Shown: in pieces, positions 9,569-15,910 of the stretch
Layout of the letters: every line of letters starts with the position of its first letter
Position numbering within the stretch: the stretch's first letter is position 1
NCBI GenBank assembly: GCA_045561735.1
Contig: JBJKXC010000003.1
Coordinates: 1 to 20,112, forward strand
Direction of reading: 5' to 3'
Length of the DNA: 20,112 nt
Origin: UBA3537 sp045561735
Lineage (GTDB): Bacteria; Bacteroidota; Bacteroidia; Flavobacteriales; Flavobacteriaceae
The notes under the pieces: generated by a model
The model's input: the letters and a program-made list of their open reading frames with translations, nothing else
Database searches by the model: none
Told to the model about the DNA's origin: nothing
Translations under genes and position numbers: made by a program

Positions 9569-9835
9569 ATGGCAAATATTAGAAATTTAAAGAAAGACAT
9601 CAACTACGTTTTAGGAGATATCATTGAAGCGGTTTACATTTGGGAAACTGCAAATCCAACGCAAGACACCAAAAAGAGCGAAGCCATTATTGATGAAGCC
9701 ATTGCTACCTTTGATTCTCTTATTGAAAAGGTCAATGCGAAAAATATTGAAGGTCAAAAAGCTCATTTCAAAAGTATTGCGACTGAGCTCGAAACAAAAG
9801 GCCGAGCGATGATTGAAAAAATCAATAAACTCTAA
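9569..9835 (+). CDS. Conserved-looking 88-residue helical protein of unknown function
   Basis: I do not recognise a named family. The 88 residues (MANIRNLKKDINYVLGDIIE...) are almost entirely helix-forming, rich in K, E, I and A, with no signal peptide, membrane segment, cysteine or obvious metal-binding motif. Three to four amphipathic helices are likely: about 3-25, 34-57, 59-75 and 75-87. The stretch after helix 1 (WETANPTQDTKKSE, about residues 25-38) is the only likely loop. Codon use matches the neighbours, and it has its own good -7 promoter element, so it is a real gene. The start at 9569 is supported by that promoter spacing. Its stop lies three bases from the convergent lipoprotein stop. 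Small helical proteins of this type are common in flavobacterial genomes and are mostly unassigned; cytoplasmic location is inferred. Confidence 0.8.
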   Translation: MANIRNLKKDINYVLGDIIEAVYIWETANPTQDTKKSEAIIDEAIATFDSLIEKVNAKNIEGQKAHFKSIATELETKGRAMIEKINKL

Positions 9836-9838
9836 GGG

Positions 9839-10534
9839 TTATTCTCTAGATCCCAAATTTTCAATAAAATTTTCCAAAATCAGTCCGTATTTGGAGGAAG
9901 CTATTGCCGGTGTCAAGCCATTATAAATTGTATCCAAGTAGCTTTTTTTGGTATCGTAAAGATCTGCCAATGCAATATAGGGCGCTATTTCACTTGATTT
10001 ATTGTTGACTGCAAAGTTAATACTGAATAGGTATTGACGCTTTAGGTTTGTGGCCCGTTGCGCTTTTGTTTGTTCTGCCTTAGCGGAATCATTGATGCGT
10101 TGTGCATTCAAAAGGTCTTCTAGCAATTCTAAGTCTAGGTTTTTAAATCGCTTGATATTGGCGTTGTAATCTTCCAGTATTTTTTGCTGCGGGCCTCCAT
10201 CAATTTTAGCATAAAATTTAAAGCGTTTCAGAGTGGTGTTTATGGTTGTCGTTCCGATGTGTGCAAAAAATGGAATACGTTCTGCATTCAAGGACTCGGA
10301 ACGCCCTAAATAAAGCATTTCTGGTTCCTCAAGGTTACAAGTCAACTGAAATTCTTTTTCTCCTTTAATGAAAATTGAATCTAGCGTTACATAGGCAGTA
10401 TCTTGAACTTTTTGTAAATAAAGTGTTCCTTTTTGAAGCCCTTTTACGATGCCATTAACAGTTGTGTTTTGAACAGGGGCATCGTTACAACCAAGCACAG
10501 CGATAATTAAAAATAGAGGGTAGAATTTTTGCAT
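9839..10534 (-). CDS. Putative lipoprotein with DUF4369 domain
   Basis: A 231-residue protein with a lipoprotein signal: MQKFYPLFLIIAVLGC, a hydrophobic stretch ending in the lipobox cysteine C16, so it should be anchored in the cell envelope. Residues about 26-120 fit the DUF4369 domain, a beta-rich module with the pattern VNGIVKGLQKGTLYLQKVQD then LDSIFIKGEKEFQL. In many Bacteroidota proteins this domain precedes a thioredoxin-like (AhpC/TSA-type) domain. Here the remaining ~110 residues are helical and lack a CxxC motif, so the redox domain is absent. The gene follows the DUF819 permease gene by 18 bases on the same strand and is probably co-transcribed. Biochemical function is unknown; the domain assignment is from pattern recognition. 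Confidence 0.8.
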   Translation of the reverse strand: MQKFYPLFLIIAVLGCNDAPVQNTTVNGIVKGLQKGTLYLQKVQDTAYVTLDSIFIKGEKEFQLTCNLEEPEMLYLGRSESLNAERIPFFAHIGTTTINTTLKRFKFYAKIDGGPQQKILEDYNANIKRFKNLDLELLEDLLNAQRINDSAKAEQTKAQRATNLKRQYLFSINFAVNNKSSEIAPYIALADLYDTKKSYLDTIYNGLTPAIASSKYGLILENFIENLGSRE

Positions 10535-10552
10535 CTATAAATATAATTATTT

Positions 10553-11869
10553 CTAAGCCGCGCCAGCAGCCAAAGTCATTAAAATTGTACATCCAATGGC
10601 CGCTATGGTTCCAATGGCATAGCCAAAAACAGCCAATAAAACACCTACTGTGGCTAATGAAGGGTGAAAAGCAGCAGCTACTATGGGTGCGGAAGCAGCC
10701 CCGCCCACATTGGCTTGACTACTGACTGCTAAGAAAAAATAAGGGGCTTTTATAAGTTTTGCTACTACAATGAGAAGCAGCGCGTGAATGCCCATCCAAA
10801 CCACTCCAATCGCGATCAGCCCCGAATTGTCAAAAATGAGCTTTAAATCCATTTTCATTCCAATAGTAGCGACCAAAATATAGATAAAAACACTGCCGAA
10901 CTTACTAGCACCAGCGCCTTCGTAATTTTTTGCTTTGGTAAAAGAAAGACCAATGGCAATGAGCGTGGCTATACTGATCATCCAGAAAAAAGATGATCCC
11001 AAAAAAGTAAATATGTTTTTCAAAGTTTCAGATGGAAAAGTTTCTACAAACGAATTGAAGTAAGGGGCTAAATACCCAGCTGAAAAGTGGGCAAAACCAA
11101 CGGCTCCAAATGCAATGCCTAACATGATCATCAAATCTGTGAGGCTTGGATTTTTTTTCACACTTTCTGTGAATGCAGATACTTTTTGTTTTAAATCTTC
11201 AATAGCTGTGGTATCGGCTTTTAGCCATTGATTGATGCGTTTTCTTTTGCCAATTCCAATTAATAAAAGCGCCATCCATATATTTGCTACTACAATATCT
11301 ACAAACACCATACCTCCGTAAAGCTTAGGGTTGTATCCGTAAATTTCTAACATTGCTGTTTGATTGGCACCACCACCAATCCAACTTCCTGCTAGTGTAG
11401 ATAAGCCTCTCCAAACCGCATCTGGACCAATACCTCCAACTGTCTCTGGAGAAACAGTGGCAATGAGTAAGATTGCGATCGGCCCTCCAATGACAATGCC
11501 CATTGTGCCGGCGAAAAACATGACAAGGGCCTTCCAGCCTAAGTTAAATACCGCTTTAAGATCAATGCTTAAAGTCATAAGCACTAAGGCTGCTGGTAAT
11601 AAATAACGGCTTGCGACATGATACAATTGACTGCTCTCAGCCACCAAAGTCCCAGAAGCTGTAATGCGTTCCCAATCAGGTGCAATCCAGCCTAGGGTTG
11701 TAAAAACAGCGGGCAGCATATAAGCCATAAAAAGCCCAGGCACCACTTTATAAAACTTAAACCAAAAACCTGATGTTTTTGATTCTGTATAAAAAATAAA
11801 CGCAATGGCCATCGTGAGCAATCCAAAAACAATGGAATCGTTTGTGAAAAGTGGTGAAGTATCAAACAT
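10553..11869 (-). CDS. DUF819 family integral membrane protein
   Basis: A 438-residue polytopic inner-membrane protein with about ten to eleven hydrophobic segments spread from residue 10 to the C-terminus, separated by one larger polar loop around 205-240 (GKRKRINQW...). The sequence fits the DUF819 family (YjcL-like). Features are the glycine-rich stretch TLAGSWIGGGANQTAM (about 158-173) and the late helix motif SSQANVGGAASAPIVAA (about 381-397). The two halves each carry a Gly/Ala/Asn-rich motif, which suggests an inverted-repeat transporter fold. The substrate is not known; comparison with other ion/solute transporters is possible but unsupported here. The start MFDTSPLF puts the first helix close to the N-terminus, as expected. 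It is the first gene of a two-gene unit with the lipoprotein. Confidence 0.88.
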   Translation of the reverse strand: MFDTSPLFTNDSIVFGLLTMAIAFIFYTESKTSGFWFKFYKVVPGLFMAYMLPAVFTTLGWIAPDWERITASGTLVAESSQLYHVASRYLLPAALVLMTLSIDLKAVFNLGWKALVMFFAGTMGIVIGGPIAILLIATVSPETVGGIGPDAVWRGLSTLAGSWIGGGANQTAMLEIYGYNPKLYGGMVFVDIVVANIWMALLLIGIGKRKRINQWLKADTTAIEDLKQKVSAFTESVKKNPSLTDLMIMLGIAFGAVGFAHFSAGYLAPYFNSFVETFPSETLKNIFTFLGSSFFWMISIATLIAIGLSFTKAKNYEGAGASKFGSVFIYILVATIGMKMDLKLIFDNSGLIAIGVVWMGIHALLLIVVAKLIKAPYFFLAVSSQANVGGAASAPIVAAAFHPSLATVGVLLAVFGYAIGTIAAIGCTILMTLAAGAA

Positions 11870-12039
11870 ACTATATTATTTTTTTGGCTGTGAATTTACT
11901 TAGGTTCGTAAATATAATAATTTAAGTGGTGGTTTATAATAATCCTTTTTTCTTGTAATAGTCAAAGTTCAATAGTCTTAAAATCAAATGGGAGACCATC
12001 GACACTAAAAATTTATTATAAATTAAAAAAAACAATTTA

Positions 12040-12055
12040 TGGCACGGTACTTGTT
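12040..12055 (+). promoter_or_regulatory. Sigma-54 (RpoN) type -24/-12 promoter
   Basis: TGGCACG, four bases (GTAC), then TTGTT. This matches the sigma-54 consensus TGGCACG-N4-TTGC(A/T) at every defined position except the C of TTGC, which is T here. The -24 GG (12041-12042) and the -12 G (12053) have the correct spacing. Transcription would begin near 12066 and run rightward. No protein-coding gene on the plus strand follows; the next feature is a terminator 50 bases downstream of the predicted start. Confidence 0.7.
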
Positions 12056-12061
12056 TAAAGT

Positions 12062-12099
12062 AAAATATATTATTTAATTTTTTGTTAGTAATATATTTT
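12062..12099 (+). repeat. Perfect 11-bp inverted repeat at the start of the small-RNA candidate
   Basis: AAAATATATTA (12062-12072) and TAATATATTTT (12089-12099) are exact reverse complements separated by 16 bases. In RNA they would form an A-U-only stem. With transcription starting near 12066 the first four bases would be lost and seven pairs would remain. The repeat could instead act as a DNA operator. Confidence 0.6.
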
Positions 12100-12140
12100 G
12101 GTTGGTTAGTGGTTAAAGCATCATTCTATTGATGCTTTTT
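12066..12140 (+). ncRNA. Candidate sigma-54-dependent small RNA, about 75 nt
   Basis: The stretch between the sigma-54 promoter and the hairpin terminator has no credible ORF but has RNA-like architecture. An A-U stem-loop (inverted repeat 12062-12099) is followed by a G/U-rich, probably single-stranded linker GGTTGGTTAGTGGTT (12100-12114) and then a terminator hairpin with a T tract (12115-12140). The linker could base-pair with A/C-rich mRNA segments. Promoter, body and terminator are all seen in sequence; that the region is transcribed and acts as an RNA is inference. I do not recognise it as a known RNA family. Confidence 0.5.
12115..12140 (+). terminator. Intrinsic terminator of the small-RNA candidate
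   Basis: AAAGCATCA (12115-12123), six-base loop TTCTAT (12124-12129), and TGATGCTTT (12130-12138) form a nine-pair perfect stem followed by T-rich sequence (TT CC TTTTT). The T tract is good on the plus strand. On the minus strand the stem is followed by only TTTAACC, so it would be a weak terminator for the leftward hydrolase gene. Confidence 0.75.
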
Positions 12141-12204
12141 CCTTTTTAAAAGGATCCTAGCTGCATGCGTTACTCATTTTACGCTTTTACTCCTGTTTCG
12201 ATAT

Positions 12205-13137
12205 TTAATCAATAGCCAATGTAAACTCTTGGATGGCATTTATGAGTTCCTCATTAATTTTTAAGTTAGGATTGTTATAAGATTTGGCATTTTCTAAATC
12301 GTCACCATCAATTTTCACCAATACATGATTCATATGCTCTATAATGATCAACTTTGAATTTTGTGCTGCACTGTTAAGTAATTGTGCTTCTTTAACATCC
12401 ACTTGCAGATCTTTATCTCCATTAATTATAAGGATGGGGAGTGGTGTATTTGCTATAATTTTGGCGGGGTTGTGTTGCATCCAACTTATAAGAAAAGCTT
12501 GTAATTCTAAATTAAAAATGGATGCCAATTCGGGTGGATACTCTGAGGTTGTTTCACCACTTCTTAGAACGTTTAAAACACGTTCTGTTGACTTAGAAAA
12601 TACAGCTGCTGTTTTTACTATTTGCTCTTCTAAAATCTCATCAATTGGTTTTCCTGCCCCAGCTAGAGATATAAATCCAGAAGCACCAGCATCTAAAGCT
12701 AAAAGTCCCACCAAACTTCCTTGGCTGTGCCCAGCCACAATAATGGTTTCGAACTTTGATTTAAAAAAACCAATTACGGATCTAGCATCTATCACAAAAT
12801 CATCAAATGATATATTTTTATCAATGTTTTGATTGCGAATTTGTTTAACGATTCTTTTGTCGTATCTAAATGTTGCAATCCCCTTTTGTGAAAGTGCTTC
12901 AGCAATTTTTTTTAAGGCATCATTTTTCATGAAAGATTGATTGCCATCCCGATCTGTGGGTCCAGATCCAGCAATCAAAATAACTAAAGGTATAGATTTT
13001 TCTTCTTGAGTATTGGGTAGCAGTAGTGTCCCCTCTACGTTTGTATTGACTTTAATTTCTTCGCTAGTAAATTCTTGCGCATACGCGTGAATTGTTGTCA
13101 TAAGAACGTAGAGAAAAATTTTAAAGTTTTTTTTCAT
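12205..13137 (-). CDS. Exported alpha/beta hydrolase
   Basis: A 310-residue serine hydrolase with an N-terminal signal peptide (basic start MKKNFK, hydrophobic core, likely cleavage after AYA at residue 20), so it should act in the periplasm or outside the cell. The alpha/beta-hydrolase triad is visible: nucleophile S138 in GHSQG (136-140), acid probably D243 in NGDKDLQV, and base H271 in EHMNHVL. The segment GSGPTDRDGN (57-66) is the likely oxyanion-hole loop and is typical of the esterase/acyl-peptidase-like branch found in Bacteroidota. The substrate cannot be read from the sequence; carboxylester or acyl-peptide hydrolysis is possible. The gene starts six bases after the alkB stop and is probably co-transcribed with it. 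Confidence 0.87.
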   Translation of the reverse strand: MKKNFKIFLYVLMTTIHAYAQEFTSEEIKVNTNVEGTLLLPNTQEEKSIPLVILIAGSGPTDRDGNQSFMKNDALKKIAEALSQKGIATFRYDKRIVKQIRNQNIDKNISFDDFVIDARSVIGFFKSKFETIIVAGHSQGSLVGLLALDAGASGFISLAGAGKPIDEILEEQIVKTAAVFSKSTERVLNVLRSGETTSEYPPELASIFNLELQAFLISWMQHNPAKIIANTPLPILIINGDKDLQVDVKEAQLLNSAAQNSKLIIIEHMNHVLVKIDGDDLENAKSYNNPNLKINEELINAIQEFTLAID

Positions 13138-13143
13138 TTATTT

Positions 13144-13743
13144 TTATTTTATGATTCGAAATGTTAGGTTGAGGCGTTCCCCAATTTTTTTTTTAGTTTT
13201 AGGGATTTGGTGCAGCCAGTGGTGTTGGGTGCTCCCCCGCATTATCAACAAACTTCCATTTGCAAGTTTTAGTTTTAATTTATGGGATTTTTCATGGCGG
13301 TGCTTCATGTGAAAAAGCCGCTCGGCTCCAAAACTAACCGATGCAATGACTGGATCTTTACCCAATTCTTTTTCGTTGTCGGCATGCCAACCATTGCTGT
13401 CTTGACCATCCCGATATAAGTTGAGCAAACAGCTTGTAAAATCTAAAAGCGCACATTTTTCTACCTTAGATTTGATTTCCAATAATTCAGCTGAAAATTT
13501 TGTGGGGTGCATTGTGAGGTTTGAATAGCGGTAAGGCTTGTCGTTGTTTGCATATAGTGCGGTGAGCCTGGGTTGTGCATATGTTTTTCCAAAAATTTTA
13601 ATATCGTCTTGTTGCCACTTGATATTATTTTTTAAGATTTCAAAGTAGTGGTCGACTTCTTTGTTATCAAAAAAACAAGGATCGTAAAAAACACTTCCAT
13701 CTTTTAATGGAATGTTAACAGGTTTTTTTGATTCAAATAGCAT
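13144..13743 (-). CDS. alkB: AlkB-type 2-oxoglutarate/Fe(II)-dependent dioxygenase
   Basis: AlkB-family enzymes remove methyl and etheno lesions from DNA or RNA bases by oxidative demethylation, using Fe(II), O2 and 2-oxoglutarate. In this 199-residue protein the iron ligands are H120 and D122 (WHADNE) and H178 (HWLHQIPKT). The 2-oxoglutarate-binding arginines are R190 and R196 in RLNLTFR. The H178 to R190 and R196 spacing equals that of human ALKBH2. The upstream QPRLTALY (57-64) is the conserved PR-containing strand of the ALKBH2/3-like branch. The protein is cytoplasmic, with no signal peptide. It is the first gene of a pair with the exported hydrolase. The symbol is by family; whether it is part of an adaptive response is not shown, since no ada-like gene is near. 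Confidence 0.92.
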   Translation of the reverse strand: MLFESKKPVNIPLKDGSVFYDPCFFDNKEVDHYFEILKNNIKWQQDDIKIFGKTYAQPRLTALYANNDKPYRYSNLTMHPTKFSAELLEIKSKVEKCALLDFTSCLLNLYRDGQDSNGWHADNEKELGKDPVIASVSFGAERLFHMKHRHEKSHKLKLKLANGSLLIMRGSTQHHWLHQIPKTKKKIGERLNLTFRIIK

Positions 13744-13758
13744 TCGGTATATTTTAAT

Positions 13759-13790
13759 CCAATTTAGTGTAAGTTTCCAATTATTACAAA
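13759..13790 (-). promoter_or_regulatory. Candidate promoter for alkB
   Basis: On the minus strand TTTG (13787-13790), 20 bases, then TAAATTGG (13759-13766), a seven-of-eight match to TAnnTTTG at acceptable spacing for Bacteroidota housekeeping promoters. It ends 15 bases before the alkB ATG. The mismatch in the -7 element makes this tentative. Confidence 0.35.
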
Positions 13791-13822
13791 AAAAATCATT
13801 TTTTAACTCAGATAAAACTTAT

Positions 13823-13855
13823 AAAAAAGGCGGTTCAAAATGAACCGCCTTTTTT
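13823..13855 (-). terminator. Intrinsic terminator of htpG
   Basis: A run of A bases, GGCGGTTCA (13829-13837), three-base loop AAA, TGAACCGCC (13841-13849) and a run of T bases. The nine-pair GC-rich stem is extended by A-T pairs and has a U tract on either strand. It lies 16 bases past the htpG stop and before the alkB promoter, so it insulates the two leftward units. Confidence 0.92.
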
Positions 13856-13871
13856 AAAATTTAGAATCCTG

Positions 13872-15785
13872 TTATTTAATGATCTCGTAGCTTCGTTTGA
13901 TGAAATTTGTAAGCGCTTCTCCTTTGAGAAGACCTTGAGAGAGTTGTGCTAAATCCAGACTTTGATTGATTAATCGCTCTCTTTTTTTAGCTGTTTTAGT
14001 ATTCAGGATTTGGTTTACCAATTCCGAATTGGTGTTGACAACCAAGTTGTACATTTCAGGCATATTGCCCATTCCAAACATACCACCGCCGCCACCAGTT
14101 TGCTGCATTTCTTTCATACGGCGCATGAATTCAGGCTGGGTAATCATGAATGGTGCAGCATTGCTGTCCATGGCTTCTAATTGTACCGTGAATTTTTCAG
14201 ATGGAATCACCTCTTTCAATTGTGAGTCTAAAGTTGTTTTTTCATCCTCTGTTAATTTAGAAATGTTATTTTCTTCTTTTGAAATGAGTTTATCCAAATG
14301 ATCTGCATCCACACGACTGAAAGAAATTTTTTCTTTACTGCCTTCCAACTTTTGAATTAAGTGGGGAACAATCGGTGAGTCTAGCAATAAGACCTCATAG
14401 CCTTTAGCTTTGGCAGCCTCAATATAACTGTGTTGTTCTTCCGCGTTCGAAGCGTATAAAATTACCAATTTATCATCCTTATCCGTTTGTTTGGCCTTGA
14501 TCTTATTATACAATTCGTCATAGGTGTAATAATTACCATCTACAGTTGGGAATAGGTTAAATGCCTCTGCTTTTTCAAAGAATTTTTCTTCTGAAAGCAT
14601 TCCGTATTCAATCACTATTTTAATGTCGTTCCATTTGGCCTCAAAATCTTCTCGATTGTCTTTAAATAATGATTTCAATTTATCGGCTACCTTTTTAGTG
14701 ATGTATGATGAAATCTTTTTCACCGCACCATCTGCTTGTAAATAGGAACGCGATACATTTAAAGGAATGTCCGGAGAATCAATTACACCACGGAGCATGG
14801 TCAGAAATTCTGGTACTATACCTTCAACATTATCTGTAACAAATACCTGATTTTGGTACAATTGAATGCGATCCTTCTGAATATTCATATCGTTAGATAA
14901 CTTTGGGAAATATAGAATCCCAGTCAAATTAAACGGATAATCAACATTCAAATGAATATTAAAAAGAGGTTCTTCAAACTGCATCGGGTACAATTCTCTG
15001 TAAAACCCTTTGTAATCTTCGTCTTTGAGTTCCGACGGTGTTTTGGTCCATGCAGGGTTTGGATTGTTGATGATGTTATCAACAATAATCTTGCGCTGGG
15101 GCTCCGTGGTGTCCTTCCCGTCTTTATCGGTTGTAGTTTCAGGAGTGTGATCTGGGTCATTGATTTCCTTGGTCCCAAATTTAATCGGAATCGGCATGAA
15201 CTTGTTGTACTTGTTCAATAATTCAGTAATGCGACTGTCCTCTAAAAACTCTGTAGAATCCTCGGCGATGTGTAAAATAATTTCTGTTCCGCGCTCTTTT
15301 TTATCACTTTTTTCAAGGCTGTATTCAGGGCTGCCATCACAAATCCAATGTGCAGCATCGGCCTCTTTGTAGGATTTGGTAATGATTTCAACTTTTTCAG
15401 CTACCATAAAGGCGGAATAAAACCCAAGTCCAAAATGCCCTATAATGCCAGCATCTTCTACTTTATCTTTGTATTTGTCCAAAAATTCTTCAGCACCTGA
15501 AAAAGCGACTTCATTGATATATTTTTGAACTTCCTCTGATGTCATGCCAATTCCTTTGTCAATGAGGTGTAATTTTTTAGCTTTTTTGTCAATTTTTACT
15601 TCAATTTTTGGCGTGCCATAATCTACTTTAGCTTCTCCAATATTTGATAAATGTTTCAGTTTTAAAGTAGCGTCTGTGGCATTGCTTATCAGCTCTCGTA
15701 AAAAGATTTCATGGTCACTATAAAGAAATTTTTTAATCAGTGGGAAAATATTCTCTACAGAAACATTGATGGTTCCTTTACTCAT
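13872..15785 (-). CDS. htpG: Molecular chaperone HtpG (Hsp90)
   Basis: Bacterial Hsp90 is a dimeric, ATP-driven chaperone of the cytoplasm. The 637-residue length is normal (E. coli 624). The GHKL ATPase domain is complete: ELISNATDA with catalytic E31 and Mg-binding N35, the DKGIGMT loop near residue 75, and GHFGLGFYSAFMVAE (about 116-130) forming the ATP lid region. The middle domain contains NVSRSYLQADGAVKK, with the conserved catalytic-loop arginine. The C-terminal dimerisation domain begins after about residue 500; a short Gly/Met-rich stretch QQTGGGGGMFGMGNMPEM sits in it, in the region of the amphipathic client-binding helix. The start MSKGTINVSVENIFPL fits the family. The gene is monocistronic, with its own terminator, and is divergent from fabH; a TGACA repeat in the shared upstream region may contribute to control. 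Confidence 0.97.
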   Translation of the reverse strand: MSKGTINVSVENIFPLIKKFLYSDHEIFLRELISNATDATLKLKHLSNIGEAKVDYGTPKIEVKIDKKAKKLHLIDKGIGMTSEEVQKYINEVAFSGAEEFLDKYKDKVEDAGIIGHFGLGFYSAFMVAEKVEIITKSYKEADAAHWICDGSPEYSLEKSDKKERGTEIILHIAEDSTEFLEDSRITELLNKYNKFMPIPIKFGTKEINDPDHTPETTTDKDGKDTTEPQRKIIVDNIINNPNPAWTKTPSELKDEDYKGFYRELYPMQFEEPLFNIHLNVDYPFNLTGILYFPKLSNDMNIQKDRIQLYQNQVFVTDNVEGIVPEFLTMLRGVIDSPDIPLNVSRSYLQADGAVKKISSYITKKVADKLKSLFKDNREDFEAKWNDIKIVIEYGMLSEEKFFEKAEAFNLFPTVDGNYYTYDELYNKIKAKQTDKDDKLVILYASNAEEQHSYIEAAKAKGYEVLLLDSPIVPHLIQKLEGSKEKISFSRVDADHLDKLISKEENNISKLTEDEKTTLDSQLKEVIPSEKFTVQLEAMDSNAAPFMITQPEFMRRMKEMQQTGGGGGMFGMGNMPEMYNLVVNTNSELVNQILNTKTAKKRERLINQSLDLAQLSQGLLKGEALTNFIKRSYEIIK

Positions 15786-15853
15786 AATTTTGTTTTTTAT
15801 TTACAGATTAATTTGAAACATTTTGTTCAAAAAGAGTACCAATTTGTTAAATA

Positions 15854-15866
15854 TGACAAACTGACA
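15854..15866. repeat. TGACA-N3-TGACA direct repeat in the htpG/fabH divergent region
   Basis: Two TGACA copies (15854-15858 and 15862-15866) with an eight-base period; on the htpG strand they read TGTCAGTTTGTCA. They lie about 70 bases upstream of the htpG ATG and overlap the expected -33 position of the fabH promoter. The arrangement looks like a transcription-factor or alternative promoter element, but I cannot name the factor. Confidence 0.45.
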
Positions 15867-15878
15867 CTTTATAAAGTT

Positions 15879-15886
15879 TATATTTG
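15879..15886 (+). promoter_or_regulatory. Candidate -7 promoter element for fabH
   Basis: TATATTTG is an exact match to the Bacteroidota consensus TAnnTTTG, 24 bases before the fabH ATG, which would give a leader of about 19 bases. The -33 position has no TTTG; it is occupied by the TGACA repeat. Confidence 0.5.
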
Positions 15887-15910
15887 TCTAACAATTCGAA
15901 TAATTAATTT

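Larger units (their letters stand above)
11870..12204. other. 335-bp intergenic region with a sigma-54 promoter and small-RNA candidate
   Basis: This is the longest gap between genes in the window, between the starts of the leftward DUF819 gene and the 3' end of the leftward hydrolase gene. The left part must hold the DUF819 promoter; TATATTTA on the minus strand about 45 bases before that ATG is a seven-of-eight match to TAnnTTTG, without a clear -33 element. AATAGTC is repeated directly at 11957-11963 and 11971-11977, about 80 bases before the sigma-54 element, and might be an activator site. The right part holds the sigma-54 promoter, inverted repeat and terminator listed separately. No ORF of credible length is present; the ATG at 12165 opens only 16 codons. 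Confidence 0.75.

Noticed and set aside
9839..10534. Thioredoxin-like disulfide function for the DUF4369 lipoprotein
   Set aside because: After the DUF4369 region there is no CxxC and no thioredoxin-fold pattern; the only cysteines are the lipobox C16 and one in the DUF4369 region.
12115..12140. Hairpin as the terminator of the leftward hydrolase gene
   Set aside because: On the minus strand the stem is followed by TTTAACC with no real U tract; the T-rich tail is on the plus strand.
12165..12215. Small ORF after the sigma-54 promoter (16 codons)
   Set aside because: It begins after the terminator hairpin, has no translation-start context and overlaps the 3' end of the hydrolase gene on the other strand.
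12344..12832. 162-codon open frame on the plus strand
   Set aside because: It lies wholly opposite the alpha/beta hydrolase gene, whose triad and signal peptide are clear. The plus-strand translation shows no recognisable family and no promoter.
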